From Ectocarpus siliculosus (taxonomy: Eukaryota > Sar > Phaeophyceae > Ectocarpales > Ectocarpaceae): a stretch of 64,000 bases of DNA. The first letter of the stretch is position 1. The number at the start of each line of letters is the position of its first letter. Of the stretch, positions 37,601 through 49,472 are shown in pieces. Below the pieces are notes generated by a model, which was not told the DNA's origin, searched no databases, and saw only the letters and a program-made list of their open reading frames with translations. Made by a program: the position numbers and the translations under genes. The stretch is from the NCBI GenBank assembly GCA_000310025.1, contig FN649741.1:7077854-7141853 (forward strand). Direction: 5' to 3'.

Positions 37601-40592
37601 TTCAAGCCAAAAATGCTGAGTTCAAGGGCAGTAGCGAAGTAGCCAGCTCTGCAACAGTCAAGGTGTGGACGTCTCCAATCTTATACATGGCTTGCGCGTA
37701 CCCCGGGATTTCGGCGGGATTGGGTTGAGCTCGCACCGTCACCAGCAGTAGCGTGGGAGGCTTTTCGTGCGTGCGTGACCGCCGTTTTGTCTCGGGACTG
37801 CCTGTCAACTGGAGCGCCGGTTAGAGGAGAGGGATAGGCGTTGGCGAGTGATGTTTGTGTCGCAAACCTAGTTTTGTTTCGGTAAAAGCCAAGCATACGG
37901 CTGCGGTGTCTTTGATTTGACCGGCAGTGCGATAACTTTATCAGAGCCAGTGCGAATCGCCCGGACTGAGCCTGCGGCACGCATTGCTTGCTGTGTGCTA
38001 CTGCGATTGCTGAACAATTACACATGCCTGAACACCTGTGTTCCACACGTGTCGCGGTGGTGCCACTGCAGGGGAATGGGCGAGCCCAAAGCGGGCCTGA
38101 ACAACGCGATAGTGGTCGGAGTGGTAAACCTCGTGCTGGACCCGGTGCTGATGTTTTCGTGTGGCCTTGGCGTCACAGGCGCGGCGATGGCTACGGCAGC
38201 GGCGCAGTGGGTGAGCTATGCAGACGGGTTGGCTTGAGGTCGTCGTCAGCTTCATGTCCTCGCATGCTTGACTCCTGCCTGCAGCGGTTACGTTGTGAAG
38301 ACCCCGCGACGTTCTGTGTCACGTTGTGCCGATTGAGGCTTCGGGAATGTTCCGTTACAAGCGAAAGAAAGCTCGGTGGTACATTGTCGTGGAGGCGCCA
38401 GATATCTAGGTTGCAGTACGTAAGGTATCACTCCCCTTTGACCGATTTTCAAAGCTCGATTATTCTGCAGCATTTGCAGTGACGGCGCCGAAAATGGCGG
38501 CTTGGAGAACATTCTCGTCTAGAGCTTTCTTTACCTTTTGGTGTTAGCATCCTCGTCGTCGTGGAGTAGTCGAGCTTTGACAATCGGTCCAGGGGGTGTT
38601 TCATCTTGCACAGCCTTCGGTATGCAAACACGAGCGGCTTTCGTCTGCACCAGGAGGAGAGGTTGTGCTTGCAAGCTCCAAGCTCAACCCCTGCCTGCAA
38701 CGGTCTCGACGGAACCTCCGAGTCAGTTTCGTTGTTTCTTTATCACGTTGTGCCGGTTGAGGCTTTGGGAATGTTCCGCAGCGAAAAAAAAAATGGTTGG
38801 TGGCAATTGTGGAAGTGGAAACGCGTGTCGCGCGCTCGAAAAAGTAAGAACATGTGCACCTGGTGAAGGAGTTGTGTGGAGTGTCGCGCAATCGGCACAG
38901 CCGATAAGTAGGCCTACGTCTCGCGGCCTGATAATCAACCACACCCGCTGCGGTGCTTTGCTGTTTTCGGCTGCTGTCGCTTTAGGTGGGAGCCTTGGTG
39001 TACACCAAGTACATGTGGGACAGAAGGGAGAGGCTTGGATTGGCGGGGGGGGTAAGCCTTCCAGGCTTGGGGGAAGTGAAGCAGTTTCTCGGAGCGGGAG
39101 GGGCGATGGTGTTTCGTCAGGTACAAGAGAGGCTCCGCAAATTCCGCACCTTGCGCCGGTCTAACCTTATGTACGACGGGGGTCCCGCAGTAGTGTCGGT
39201 ATATGCCCGCCAGATTCACCGGCACTATTCAGAGTGTGAGACAGCCTGAGTATCGCATTCTGTCCGTGTCACGCGAATTCACCCGCTGCACAATACCGGG
39301 CAGTGGCACTGTCCAAATGGCACTATTGAGGGACCCCCGCTGTATCCCACCCACTTTCCCCTCTTGGTGGTGGCCCGAAACCCGTCCCTGTCCTTTTTTT
39401 TGCCAAACCGTTCACTCGTAGGGCCTGCTTGCTAAGCTGGGCGAGTCTCACGTTGACCCCGGGACATGTGTGTGCATTCCGTACTCCACACCGTCATGAC
39501 CGTACTCCCGAGTATTTTTGGGACGTCCGAGTGCTAGCGGACTAACAACGTGGTTGGTTTCCTTTGTGCTGGCCGACTTCTGAAAGAACGTCGAAATCCT
39601 CTGATTTTTTTCGGGACTCCTTGTCCATGGATAGAGATACGATTTGTTTTGTTGCTGTAGTGGTCTTTTTCATAGAAGGCTCAATCTCCGCTATCGTACT
39701 TTTGTGATGGATTGCTCGCTTTTTTTCGCCTCGTCATCAGTTGTGCAACGTGGGAGCATGGACGGTAATGGCGTCGGCTGCTACTCGGATGGGGATCCTG
39801 GAGGTGGCTGCGCACCAGCTCATGCTGTCGCTGTGGCTCGTGATCGCTTTCGTTCAAGGTGAGGCCTGGCTGCATATGCCTACCACAGGCAGAGGTGGTC
39901 CCGATATAATGCCGGGTACCCGGTATATTGCCGATGAAATCGCGTGACACGGATATTTAGGTCGTTTTATGTTCCGAATATTGCCGGGTGCCCGCTATTA
40001 AATGCCCCGGTTAAATTGGTGTGACACGTACCGGCTTTATGTCGGGACCACCGCTGCTGTAACCCAGGATAAATACAATTTAAATCAGCGCTCACAGAAA
40101 TATGCCAGGCAGATCTCAAATCCTTGGCCACACAGAAGGGTTCCTCTCTCTTGACGTGCTTGCAAGTGTTTTTTAACGCTAACGAATGGTGTGTTTTTCT
40201 ACTATCGTTGTTGTACCTTTGTTACCGGCCTGCTCTCTCTCGGTCGGTGCCCAAGAGTCCCTCGGCTCCTCCGGCCAAGTCCTTGTGGCACAGTACCTGG
40301 GCTTGGCCCGAGACTCTCACAAGGCTTCGGGGCTGGACCTGAAAGCGGCATGGGACGGGGCCGCTCTTGAGTCGAGGGAAACCGCGAGATCCATCGCCAA
40401 GCGTGTTCTCACGCTCAGCCTAGGCTTGGGGTTTAGCCTGGCGGCGTGCTCGAGGTTGGTGTTTCCGGCGCTGCTGTCTGTGGTGTGCCAGTCTCGTGAG
40501 GTTGCAGCCCTCGTGTCTCAGGTGGGTGTGGGCTGTGTGTGATTGGGATGGGTGTGTATTGCGCTTGTACGGAGGGTTGCAGATGTGGTGTT

Positions 40593-40627
<35 letters not shown>

Positions 40628-41861
40628 GGGCGTGATTGCCGTATCAGAAGAAAATAACACAACACGAAAGAAGGGCAGGGTATTTTTTTTCGTGTGGTCT
40701 TCATAACTGTTTGGTGCTTGAAAATGCCACCGACCTATTTAGCAGGCAGGCTCTCGTTGTGAGCCCAGGGAGGTATCTTGAGGGCAGCACACGAACCTCG
40801 TGCCGGTTCTGCCATCTTGACTGCCATGCCAGGAGCCGTTATGGTTACGGAGTACAGACAAAGGACTGGCTCCTTGCCTCGCGAGATGAGCCGCAAACAG
40901 GTTGCTCTCCATTAACAAGCTCAAATGAAATGAGTACCGTATGAACGCTACCTACTAACAAGGGCTTTCAAACGAGCGTATGTCCAGAGCTCACAGACAT
41001 CATGGTGAGGAGTTACGCTACGTTTACCTTGAGGTAGCCTTGTTTTTGTGACGGGACTCCCAGATTTGCCTTCTTGTTCTTGCCGACCACCACGCGCCTG
41101 CCTGCTTGCCACCCGCTCCCCGCTCCCCGCGCTCGATCTCCCGATAACGATGTCCACACGCCGGATACGACGGCGGTGATACCGCCCGGCAGGTGTTTCC
41201 CACCATCCTGTACGCCTTCCCGATGTGCTGCGTGGTGTGGACTTGGGACTCCCTATTTTACGGGGCCTCTGATTTCGTGTACAACGCCAAGACCGTAGCG
41301 GTGGCTTCGCTGTGTGGAGTCGTGGGTAAGTCTTGTTCCCGCATTTTTTTCACTGGATAAAAGCGTCGTGTTTTTGTCTGTTGCATGCTTGCGATGGTAC
41401 GGTATCCGCGCGCTCATGATAGTATTTTGTCGCTCGGTCGAGCACCTCGTTGTCTCACCTTCCCCCCCCTGCGGTAATTTAGGTCTCGAGTTTTTTTTTG
41501 TTCCCGTATGCTGATGCGGCGGCAGTCGTTGCAGTCGCGTTCCCAGCTACACGAGAGCTAGCCGCTAGCCATCGCCCTCGCCACACCGCCACCCCCACCC
41601 CCCCCCCTCTCTCTCTCTCTCTCTCTCCCGCTGCTCGCGTACGGCGCAGGATCGGTGCTCTCGCTCCGGCGAGGTTGGGGAGTCCTGGGCCTCTGGGTGA
41701 GCATGACGTACGTGCTGTTCGGCGTCCGCATGGCCGCTCACCTGTGGCGCTTCAACTCGAGACGAGGCCCCTTCGGCCCGAGCGCCTTCATGGACGAATC
41801 TCGGCGTATCGCCGAGACCGCGAGCGCGGTAGACGTGGCGCCAGCTTCGCCATCTGCGTGA
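34631..41861 (+). CDS. MATE family efflux transporter, probably plastid-targeted (MATE2)
   Basis: Eleven exons give 589 aa: 34631-34731, 34950-35084, 36093-36350, 36892-36936, 37243-37470, 38072-38210, 38986-39120, 39741-39858, 40256-40521, 41193-41325 and 41650-41861. Exon 1 is a signal peptide (RLILLTFLKTNVQ) with Q-A-F-V-S-A-P at its end, the heterokont plastid motif; exon 2 is Ser/Arg-rich like a transit peptide, then acidic. MATE landmarks follow: ALPTLGAVLIDPCLSLVDTG, CALLVSTSVLVSEQ, LRWRASAFPANLFLLVACGA|FRGMGEPKAGLNNAI, VVNLVLDPVLMFSCGLGVTG, TRMGILEVAAHQLMLSLW and SGQVLVAQYLG. The protein should be a cation-coupled exporter with twelve helices, its substrate unknown. Exon 2 ends at AG|GCGAGT or, four to six bases on, at a weaker GT. 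Intron positions differ from MATE1 at most sites, but the break before LCNVGAW matches MATE1's before VLCYSVM, so the two are old paralogues. Confidence 0.9.
38275..38840 (+). repeat. diverged direct duplication in MATE2 intron 6
   Basis: The block starting TGCCTGCAGCGGT near 38278 recurs near 38693 as TGCCTGCAACGGT, about 415 bases on. Shared blocks include TCACGTTGTGCCGATTGAGGC versus TCACGTTGTGCCGGTTGAGGC, and GGGAATGTTCCG. Between the copies, GACCGATTTTCAAAGCTCG (38439) and CGAGCTTTGACAATCGGTC (38568) form a short inverted repeat. Confidence 0.65.
40083..40150 (+). repeat. fragment of the tRNA-related repeat at 17340
   Basis: AAATCAGCGCTCACAG followed by TGCC, TCAAATCC, TGGCCACACAG and CCTCTCT matches the same order of words at 17339-17405. 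It lies in intron 8 of MATE2. Confidence 0.5.
40597..40624 (+). repeat. (GA)n microsatellite in MATE2 intron 9
   Basis: About fourteen uninterrupted GA units. On the minus strand this reads (TC)n. Confidence 0.95.
41608..41628 (+). repeat. (CT)n microsatellite before the last MATE2 exon
   Basis: A C-run and about ten CT units end 22 bases before the acceptor at 41649, so this tract doubles as the polypyrimidine tract of the last intron. Confidence 0.9.
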
Positions 41862-43172
41862 GAGTGTCGTGAGTCCCGCCGTTGTTGGGGGAGTCCGCGA
41901 TCAGCTGTCACACGACTGTTGATTTTTTCTGTCGATGTGTTTGGGCAGCAAAGGAAGTGCCGTTACGAGAGGTGTAACTGCTGTGGCGTGGAAAAGCATA
42001 CGCGCTTGTCAGCTTCCGATGAAATCTTGTATTTGCTCTTGGGGTTGGGCGTCAAAACGTTAAGCGCGTGGGATTACGGGTGCCCCAGTGTTCGTGACAG
42101 GTTGCCGCCTTGAGACCGGCAGCGCTCGCCTGACGCGCGGTTGGTATAAATGTTTTTGATTCATGCATATTTAGGAGCCAATTTAACGTTGCAGCGCGTC
42201 TTGTAGTTTTGTTTGTTTGGCGGGGTGTTCGGCAGGGCAGCGTGACGGTGATTGCTCCGTAGTGGGGGGCACGTACAGCTCTTACAGCTCTTTGCTCTGA
42301 CGCCCGGTGATTTTGATGCACTTAAAGGGTTACGGTGTTAAACGCTTATTCGTTTGTGGGCATTGTGTATTGTGAGGGAAGAGTAGACTTGCCACAACGA
42401 AGGTGTACAAGGCGCTTCGCTGACATGAGCGGTCTCTACAGAGCGGGGGGTTATCTGCTCATGAGACGTATGGATTGTACTTATTTTTTCAGCGAAGAGG
42501 AGGCGAGATGCTGTGCGTCAAAGTTGCGACCGAGGCCTTCTGACCGACCGTTCGTGAAATGTTTGCCGTCTCACGCGAGGGTGACAAATGATGTGATCGG
42601 CCCTGCGATGGTTGTATTTTTCGGCAATGGAAACGTCGGTTGCGTCGCAGTGCGTTTGATACTTGGGAGCTACAAGGAGTTGAAACTTTCCCCGCAGGAA
42701 ATTAGAGGCAGTGGTAGTAAATAGGAGTATGTGTTTTCGCAGCCGTGGGCCTTAGATACTACAGGCGCGGGCAAGCTCGTCGAAATTGAAGTCTTGGACA
42801 GCGGGAACGGAAGGAATTCTGGCAAGAAACCTCCGTACAAATTGTTCAGTTATTCTGCTGTTGTGCGCGCTACATCCCCGTGGGGAGAGCCTTCCTTTGC
42901 GTTGGCTGATGTTGCTCTAGTCTGTTTTGTTACGAGAAGCGACGGCGGTGGAGTATGTTGTAGATGCGTGTTGTGTGGGGGTTAGGCCGGTGTAGACGGT
43001 GTAGGAGATGCAAACAGCGTCGACGGGGGGGGGTCGGCCGTTGCCCCTGCCGGAAAATTGTTCTGACGATTTCGTCGCATGCGCTTGCTAGCCTCGCGTT
43101 ACTTTTCACCGATTCTCAGCGCTGTGCATACGTTGCACATTAGAGGTTAAACCAACATGTGTGCTGGTATTT

Positions 43173-43280
43173 GCAGCGTAAGTTGGTAGCAGTGGCTGGA
43201 ATGGTTCTGTTGATAACCTGGCGTGTGGGACGTGGGTTCGAACCCCCCGGCGCAGTCATACGAACTGCGTTTTTTTTTTC
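43173..43280 (+). ncRNA. tRNA-like Pol III unit (possible SINE, tRNA-Asn-like)
   Basis: A perfect B box, GTGGGTTCGAACCCCCC, at about 43238-43254 forms a T-arm with four of five pairs. Upstream, GGTTCTGTTGATAACC can form an anticodon-like hairpin whose loop contains CTGTTGA (GTT, Asn), and TGGTAGCAGTGGC lies where an A box would be. Downstream, GCAGT-CATACGA-ACTGC is a small hairpin followed directly by ten thymines (43270-43279), a strong Pol III terminator. The acceptor stem pairs only partly, so this is more likely a tRNA-derived SINE or decayed tRNA than a working tRNA gene. Confidence 0.5.
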
Positions 43281-43539
43281 ACTATGGATGTCAACACAAT
43301 GTAATGGAAAGCGATGTACGTAGTATTCCGTGGGTACTGCTGCGCGATAGAGTCGACTTCACGGTCGACGAGGAAAAGGAACAGCCGACCCCTTCTCGCG
43401 ATAAACAGGGGTTCGAGCACCTCTCAGAAGGCAGACAGAGAACATTGAATCCTGTGTGGCTTTTCCTCCTGTAGACCTCCGGCTGATGCACCCAGATGAA
43501 GATACCGAAAGGCATATATACCGTAAGAGTCGGAGTGTT

Positions 43540-43695
43540 GGCACCGGGTGCGATCGTTTTTTTTAAATGTTTTTTCCTCGTGTTTTTTATCGCACCCCGG
43601 TGCCATCTCTCCCACCCCGGTGCGGAAATGCAATTAAATCTTTTCGTTTAGAATTTTCAAGGCACCCCGGTGCGATCTCTCCGACCGGTGCGATC
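43540..43695. repeat. small palindromic element cluster (GCACCGGG family), locus 1
   Basis: At 43544-43606 GCACCGGGTGCGAT and ATCGCACCCCGGTGC face each other around a T-rich centre, so the element has inverted ends like a MITE. A second unit follows (CACCCCGGTGCGGAAAT...AATTAAAT...CACCCCGGTGCGATCTC). Related copies lie at 44853-44990 and 58556-58632. Confidence 0.6.
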
Positions 43696-44852
43696 CCCGA
43701 TGAAATGCACACAGGTGTTGTATGCACGCACCCCGGTGCCATCTCCCAGTGTAGGTACCCATGCACACACACGGTCTTCTGCACACACACGCATACAGAA
43801 CGGGCGCGGAGATAAGAAACGTCGAAATCGGGTCGAGCCTCAATTTCTTATTTTCGCCCGAAGAACCAGCCGATGTCGGCCAATTTCTGAAAACGGATTT
43901 CTTAATTCCTTGGGGCTGTCGCATCATCCTGCTGCTCTTATTTTTTTATTTCTGGCGAAGAAACCAACAACACACCAAGCCTTTTCATGCAGAGTTTTCA
44001 ATCGACAGCTCGGTAGTGGCGAACATTGATTGGGATTTTCGCCCTCCTCCTGAAGTTCCTGACTCCCGTGATTTGTGGCAGTAAGGCAATACAACAGCAG
44101 TGAATACCGCAGCCCGCATCGGCGCGGGGGGCCGGGGGGCGACCCGAAAATAACCACTCTCCCCCCCTACAAAAAAAATACTACATGATGAGCTATGATA
44201 GCATAGGTATAGTGGTGGGAGCTGGCAGCACCATGGGAGGTTTCTTATTGGACACGCTTCCTCAGCTATCCGTTGTTTCTTTTTTCTCGTGGTATTCCAC
44301 GATCATGTTTCTTATTGGGACGTTTCTTATGTCTTGGCCGAGATTGAGGTGAGTTTCTGAGCCCTTTTTCTTGTTCTTCGCATACATGTGAGCTTTTTTT
44401 TCTGAACAGAATTTTTCTTAATTGCGGGCCCGTTGTATATCTGAGCCGGAAAAAAGGCGGCGAAATACACATACAACATTCCCCGAAAAAAGTGGCGAAA
44501 TAGCGCATCTGGTGGTACCAGTACACACGGTGCCAATTGGTCCCCGCTTTCGTTTCGGTCTTCTTCTACGGATACCAGTACGTACGGATAAGCACAATAG
44601 CTCCGGGTTGTGTAAGGTGGGGTAGGGTGCGGCTGGTACGTTGTTGTGTGTTTGGTTGAGTGTACGGTTGGCAACTTGCATTCCAATATAGATATGAAAA
44701 CAACTGGCATCCCGCGTGAACCGCGACCATCCAATCGTACGTAAAGGAGTGGCGCTCCGCTGACTCCGTCCCCACATGTAAAAGGTTCGGACATGTACCT
44801 CGTTCCGGCAGCTGAAAAGGAGTTCAATCTTGAATTTGGGGGTCGGAGAGAT

Positions 44853-44990
44853 CACACCGGGTGCGATCTCACCGACCCCGGTGCGTAAATCGAATTAAAT
44901 ATTTTGTTCTCGGGTTTTTTATCGCATCCCGGTGCCATCTCTCCGACCGGTGCCATCTCTCCGGCCCGTGCCAACTCTCCGACTCTTACG
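44853..44990. repeat. small palindromic element cluster (GCACCGGG family), locus 2
   Basis: CACCGGGTGCGATCTCACCG opens the copy, followed by AATCGAATTAAATATTTTG, TTTTTTATCGCATCCCGGTGC and then repeats of GTGCCATCTCTCCG. The inverted ends and AT-rich centre match locus 1. Confidence 0.6.
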
Positions 44991-45813
44991 ATAGTGACCT
45001 CCAGGGTGACTGGGACGACACACGCGGCAAACGAAGAACGCCACTGGCTCCGGCGGTGTGTAGTCCGAACACCGACGGGCGCGGTGCTGCGCGTGGCGCC
45101 AGTTCTGGTGGTAGCGGCCTGGCGCGTTGTCGGAATGAGGAATAGAGAGAGGACGCTAGAGAGGAATCGACTGCCAACCAACGTCCGACCAATCAGAGGC
45201 GTGGAAAGCCTGAGTCCTGAAGATCCTCTACAATCAACGTGTCATCCGTACTGAATCCATGGCGACGTCGCAAGGCAATCGAAAAGGGTCTGACGGCAAG
45301 ACCAGTGTGCAACATTTCCTACAGTGCTCCCGCGGACGGCGTATCTTCTCAGCTTGTGATGCACTTCATAAAGTGATCAACGTCGAGAAATCCGCGGGTG
45401 GCTGAGGCGGCAGAGAGAATATCCAGATAAATCTTGCTCGTGTACCTTCTTTTTACTTCTACAGTAGACGCTACACCACCAACAAGATCGCGAACGGTAT
45501 GTAGGGTGGGGTTCACCAGACAGAGGCGAATCTGGGGCGTCGCATCTGGTGCATGCTGTGGCTGTGACTGGTCACTGTGATACTCTCTGCTCGCTGCTCT
45601 CTGCGCTCTTGCAGCTTGAAGCTTGCAGCTCTGAACTTGGTTCGGAACCCTGGTGCGGTTGGTTCTCCCGTTTCCGAAGCGGCACAGGCGGAAAGACTCT
45701 GCCACTCTTCATTGCAGCAGTTGTTGTTTGAGTGCGTCAGGGGAGAAGGGAGGGGAGCGGAGAGCGAAGCCCGTTGTACAAGCAGCGTACATGTTCACCA
45801 ACGAGAACTTACC

Positions 45814-48800
45814 ATGACCACCAGAGAAGAAGAGCTGAAGGTATGGCGGCGAGAGCTGTTGTTCCACTCCCCTCCAGAAGTTTCCACAGCAACAGCACCA
45901 ATCGAGGAGAGAGAGAGATCGTTAGCAAACGGAGCAGGGCGCGTGATTCCCCATCTGCCATCGTTTGTCAACCGAGACGCCATTGTTCCATCAACTGACA
46001 CGCTTCTCTTGCAACTGGACCACAACCCCACAGGCCCAGCTACTGGCCTACTTCTCTCCGGTTGTGAAATTTGATGCGGGTGAAAAGCACTACCCTGTGT
46101 CCGTCGAGACGTTCATTTCCTCGTCGCTACTGCTAAGGAGACCGAAGACACCCGGGGGTATTGAACAGACTATGGAACAGATTGATCTAGATGATGAAGA
46201 GGAGGAGGAGGAGGATGCTAGTACCAACACAGCAGATGGCGATGGTGGGGCCGCTGCTCACGATCAGCACCAACAAGAGAGAATGCAACAGGCTTGCGGA
46301 GAATGCGGTCAGAGGCAAGGCTGGCGATTCCCTTCGAAGGGAGGATGGGTGCTAGTGTCCCTACCGTTGGGTGCCCAGAGCTGGAGTACTGCAACATTGC
46401 TAGAAGCGCAACAACGAGACAAGGGTCTCCATGAGTTCAGGTGTGGTTGCCCCTCTTGAAAAAAGTGTACGGCGCATGTTGTCCAGGAGGAATAGACAAG
46501 ACCAGGTACACGTTGTTACTGTAGACGCAACCATGCATGCCACACACACTACCAAGTGCTCTTCGAGATGAATGCTGAGCTCGAAGTCGTACACACCAGC
46601 CTCCGTCGTCCTTGTTGTCCTCGGTCCAATCAATCATCAACAAGTTCCAAGTGGTGCTCTGGCCCACGAAGTCCAGGTCGCTGATGTCGATTGGTGCCTT
46701 CAGGGACGACTGAAGTGCCAGCGTGGTCTTGTACTCAGTGGTGTCGCCGAACCCGAGCTGGCGAAGATTAGCCTTTTCCTGCGGTTGTGAAGCGTGTACG
46801 CGTAGTCCATCACGCTGTCCGTTCTCCAGTACACCTCGAAATCGTCGGCCTTGTGGGCGGGACGGCCGTTTTTGTGTTGGTCTTTCACGTCCTCGCGGAC
46901 GAGAATCTTATCGTCCACGATGATGTAGAAGACCACACAAAACGGCCGTCCGGCCTACAAGACCGACGATCTCGAGGTGTACTGGAGAACGGACAACGTG
47001 ATGGATTAGGCGAACGCACCTCAGAACAGCGCGAAAAGGGTGGTCGTCGCGAATAGGCTGTCGAAGATCCGGGTTTGGCGACACCAGTGAGTACACGACG
47101 ACGCTGTCGTACCTGTCGTCCTTTAAGGCACAATTCGACATCAGCGACCTGGACTTCGGGTTTGAGGTAGCTCGACCAGCAGGTACAGCATGGCGCAGAA
47201 GTCCTCCTTTGCCGTTGTGTATCTCGCGCAAGCTGTCGTGTCGCTGGCATCCGGCTTGGGGTTGACTTACCCGTAGAGGAAGGATATCCCAATGGGTAAC
47301 GCCCAAGACGACCCAAAGCTTCTTCATGCACCCCTTGAATTTGCCCGGGCTCTTTCCGTCGAACTTTTTGAGGCCGCGAATGGTGTTGACGAGGCTGTTA
47401 GCGCTGTGACCGGTGGGGTGGATGCTGTCGCGTATGTTTACATCCCTCACCGCTTCCACGGTTACCCTGGCGATGCTGTCGCCGGTGAGATTGTTTCCGG
47501 CGCTCCCGATTCCCGACCGTTTCCACGGTACCTTGTCTCGTATCGGGGTGTCCTCGATAGATCTTGATCGCTCCCCTCGTACCCTCTCGAAGCGGCGCAG
47601 AGGTCTCCGTACCCTCTCGAAGTAGTGTCGGGGTCGATCGACCGCTGTTGCTTCCTTTGTGCCTTACGTCGGCAGGATTATGCTCAGGATGATGCCGGAG
47701 TCTTGCCGAGCACCGCGCCTCGAACCCTCTCGAAGTGATGATGTGGCCGATGTCGTCCCTGCTGTTGCCCCTTTGAGCATTACAATCATTTTTAGGGAAG
47801 GATCACACACCAGCCCTAGCAGCGTGTCGCGACGAAGTGATGTCTACAGCGGTCTTGCTCGAACTTGCGATATTCGAGACTTCCCGATCACGGCTCCTGC
47901 TATCCTCATGCAGTGGTGTTGAGGCCGATGTCGTCCGTGTTGTTGCTCCTATCTGAGTCATACAGCCCGCGTTTTTAAAGGATCATCCATCCGTTCAATC
48001 CTAACTGGCGGATACAACAGTCTTGCTCGAGTAGTAAACTTGAGGCTTCCCGGTCGCGGCTCCTCGTACCCTCCCGAAGTGGTGTTGAGGCCCGTTGCGT
48101 GCCCTACTCTGTTTCTTGCTGTAGTCGTAGATCGCTCGATGTGCATTGTCTGTTGCGGAGTGCGTCGTAACCCTCCCGCCCAACACGCCAGCCTGACTGC
48201 TGAAGCAGTGCTACCGAGCGCGTGGCTACGTAGGGATGCGGGGTCAATGGTCTAACGACTACGGCATGCGCGGCTACGAGGATACCCCTACCCCCGTGCG
48301 GTCAAATACCGACACGCAAGCCCAGCAAAAGAAAGAAGCGAAGTACGGGGAGGCGTCATGGTGCCCCGTGACTGTCTTCAGGCAAGACAACGTTCCACCT
48401 CTTGGCTCGTCATCTCCTCCCATACCTAGTCGCTATCGCGCGCTGGCGGTCTCTATGACCGTACACCTGCCTTCTGTAACGTAAAACCTATCGGGAAGGG
48501 ACGAGACGGGTCAGATAAAGTTCTCGACAGTTTCAACATCGAGAAGGGCAACATGCTGTTTTCCAACCAAACGGTGTAGGGGGTACACGCAGGGCGCTCT
48601 GACGACTGCATGAACTGCAGCAGATACCTTTTTTTCTCCTTGTCACGCACTCGATCACTTCAACATTGAGAAGGGCAACCAGCTCCAAACCAAACAATAA
48701 TGGGGTACTGAAGGGCTGGCGACCGAATAGTATGTGTTCTTTGATTGTCCCGTGCCACGGCACTCGATAATTTCAACATGGAGAAGGGCAACCAGCTCCA

Positions 48801-49432
48801 ACCAGCAAGTTGGGGGGCACATGAAGGACGCCTGCGGTGACTACTTCAATTATATGCCTCTGTTGTCTCGTGCCACGCGTACTACACGGCGGTGACCGCA
48901 GGTTAGAGCCACACTCCTGCGTTTGGGGAGGCCAGGAGAGCCGGTTGTCGAAGGTGCCCTGCTACGCTTTTGCCGACCCACTCGATCCGTCCGCAATCGC
49001 ACCGTTCATCAGGAGGGCTGGTGAGCTTCCGAGGTAGCCTTTCCACGCTGGTACGATCAACGAACCCGGCGTTATCGGATCGTTGGCAATCCCAATGGCG
49101 GTAAAACCCAACCTGTCCGTTATCGTTGTCAAACCGAACGCAATTTAAGCTTTCTGTGACAAAGTATTTGCGATCGCTGGAGAGTTGGTTCGTTCTACTA
49201 TCATTCCGTACAAGAATCCACTCTGACCACATCTACCACCGCACGCACGGGCAGCACTCGAATGGAACAGTCTTGGTTTCTAGAGGGAAAATTCTGACAT
49301 GGTCGTACTGGCGTCTTGAGCCGGAAACACACAAGCCACTTTCCTCTAGAATAACGAAAGAGATTGGGCCTTTCACCCACCACTTGCAGTCTGTGCTGTG
49401 TTCCAGTTCTGGATACACGTTGTCGAGATCCG

Positions 49433-49472
<40 letters not shown>

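Larger units (their letters stand above)
41862..45813. other. repeat-bearing intergenic region
   Basis: No convincing gene. It holds the tRNA-like unit at 43173-43280 and two clusters of small GCACCGGG-ended elements (43540-43695 and 44853-44990). Open frames such as 42335-42724 and 43761-44084 have no recognisable domain. A frame at 45258 (MATSQGNRKG...) runs 48 codons to a stop; it could be an unrecognised first exon but has no supporting signal. Confidence 0.4.
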
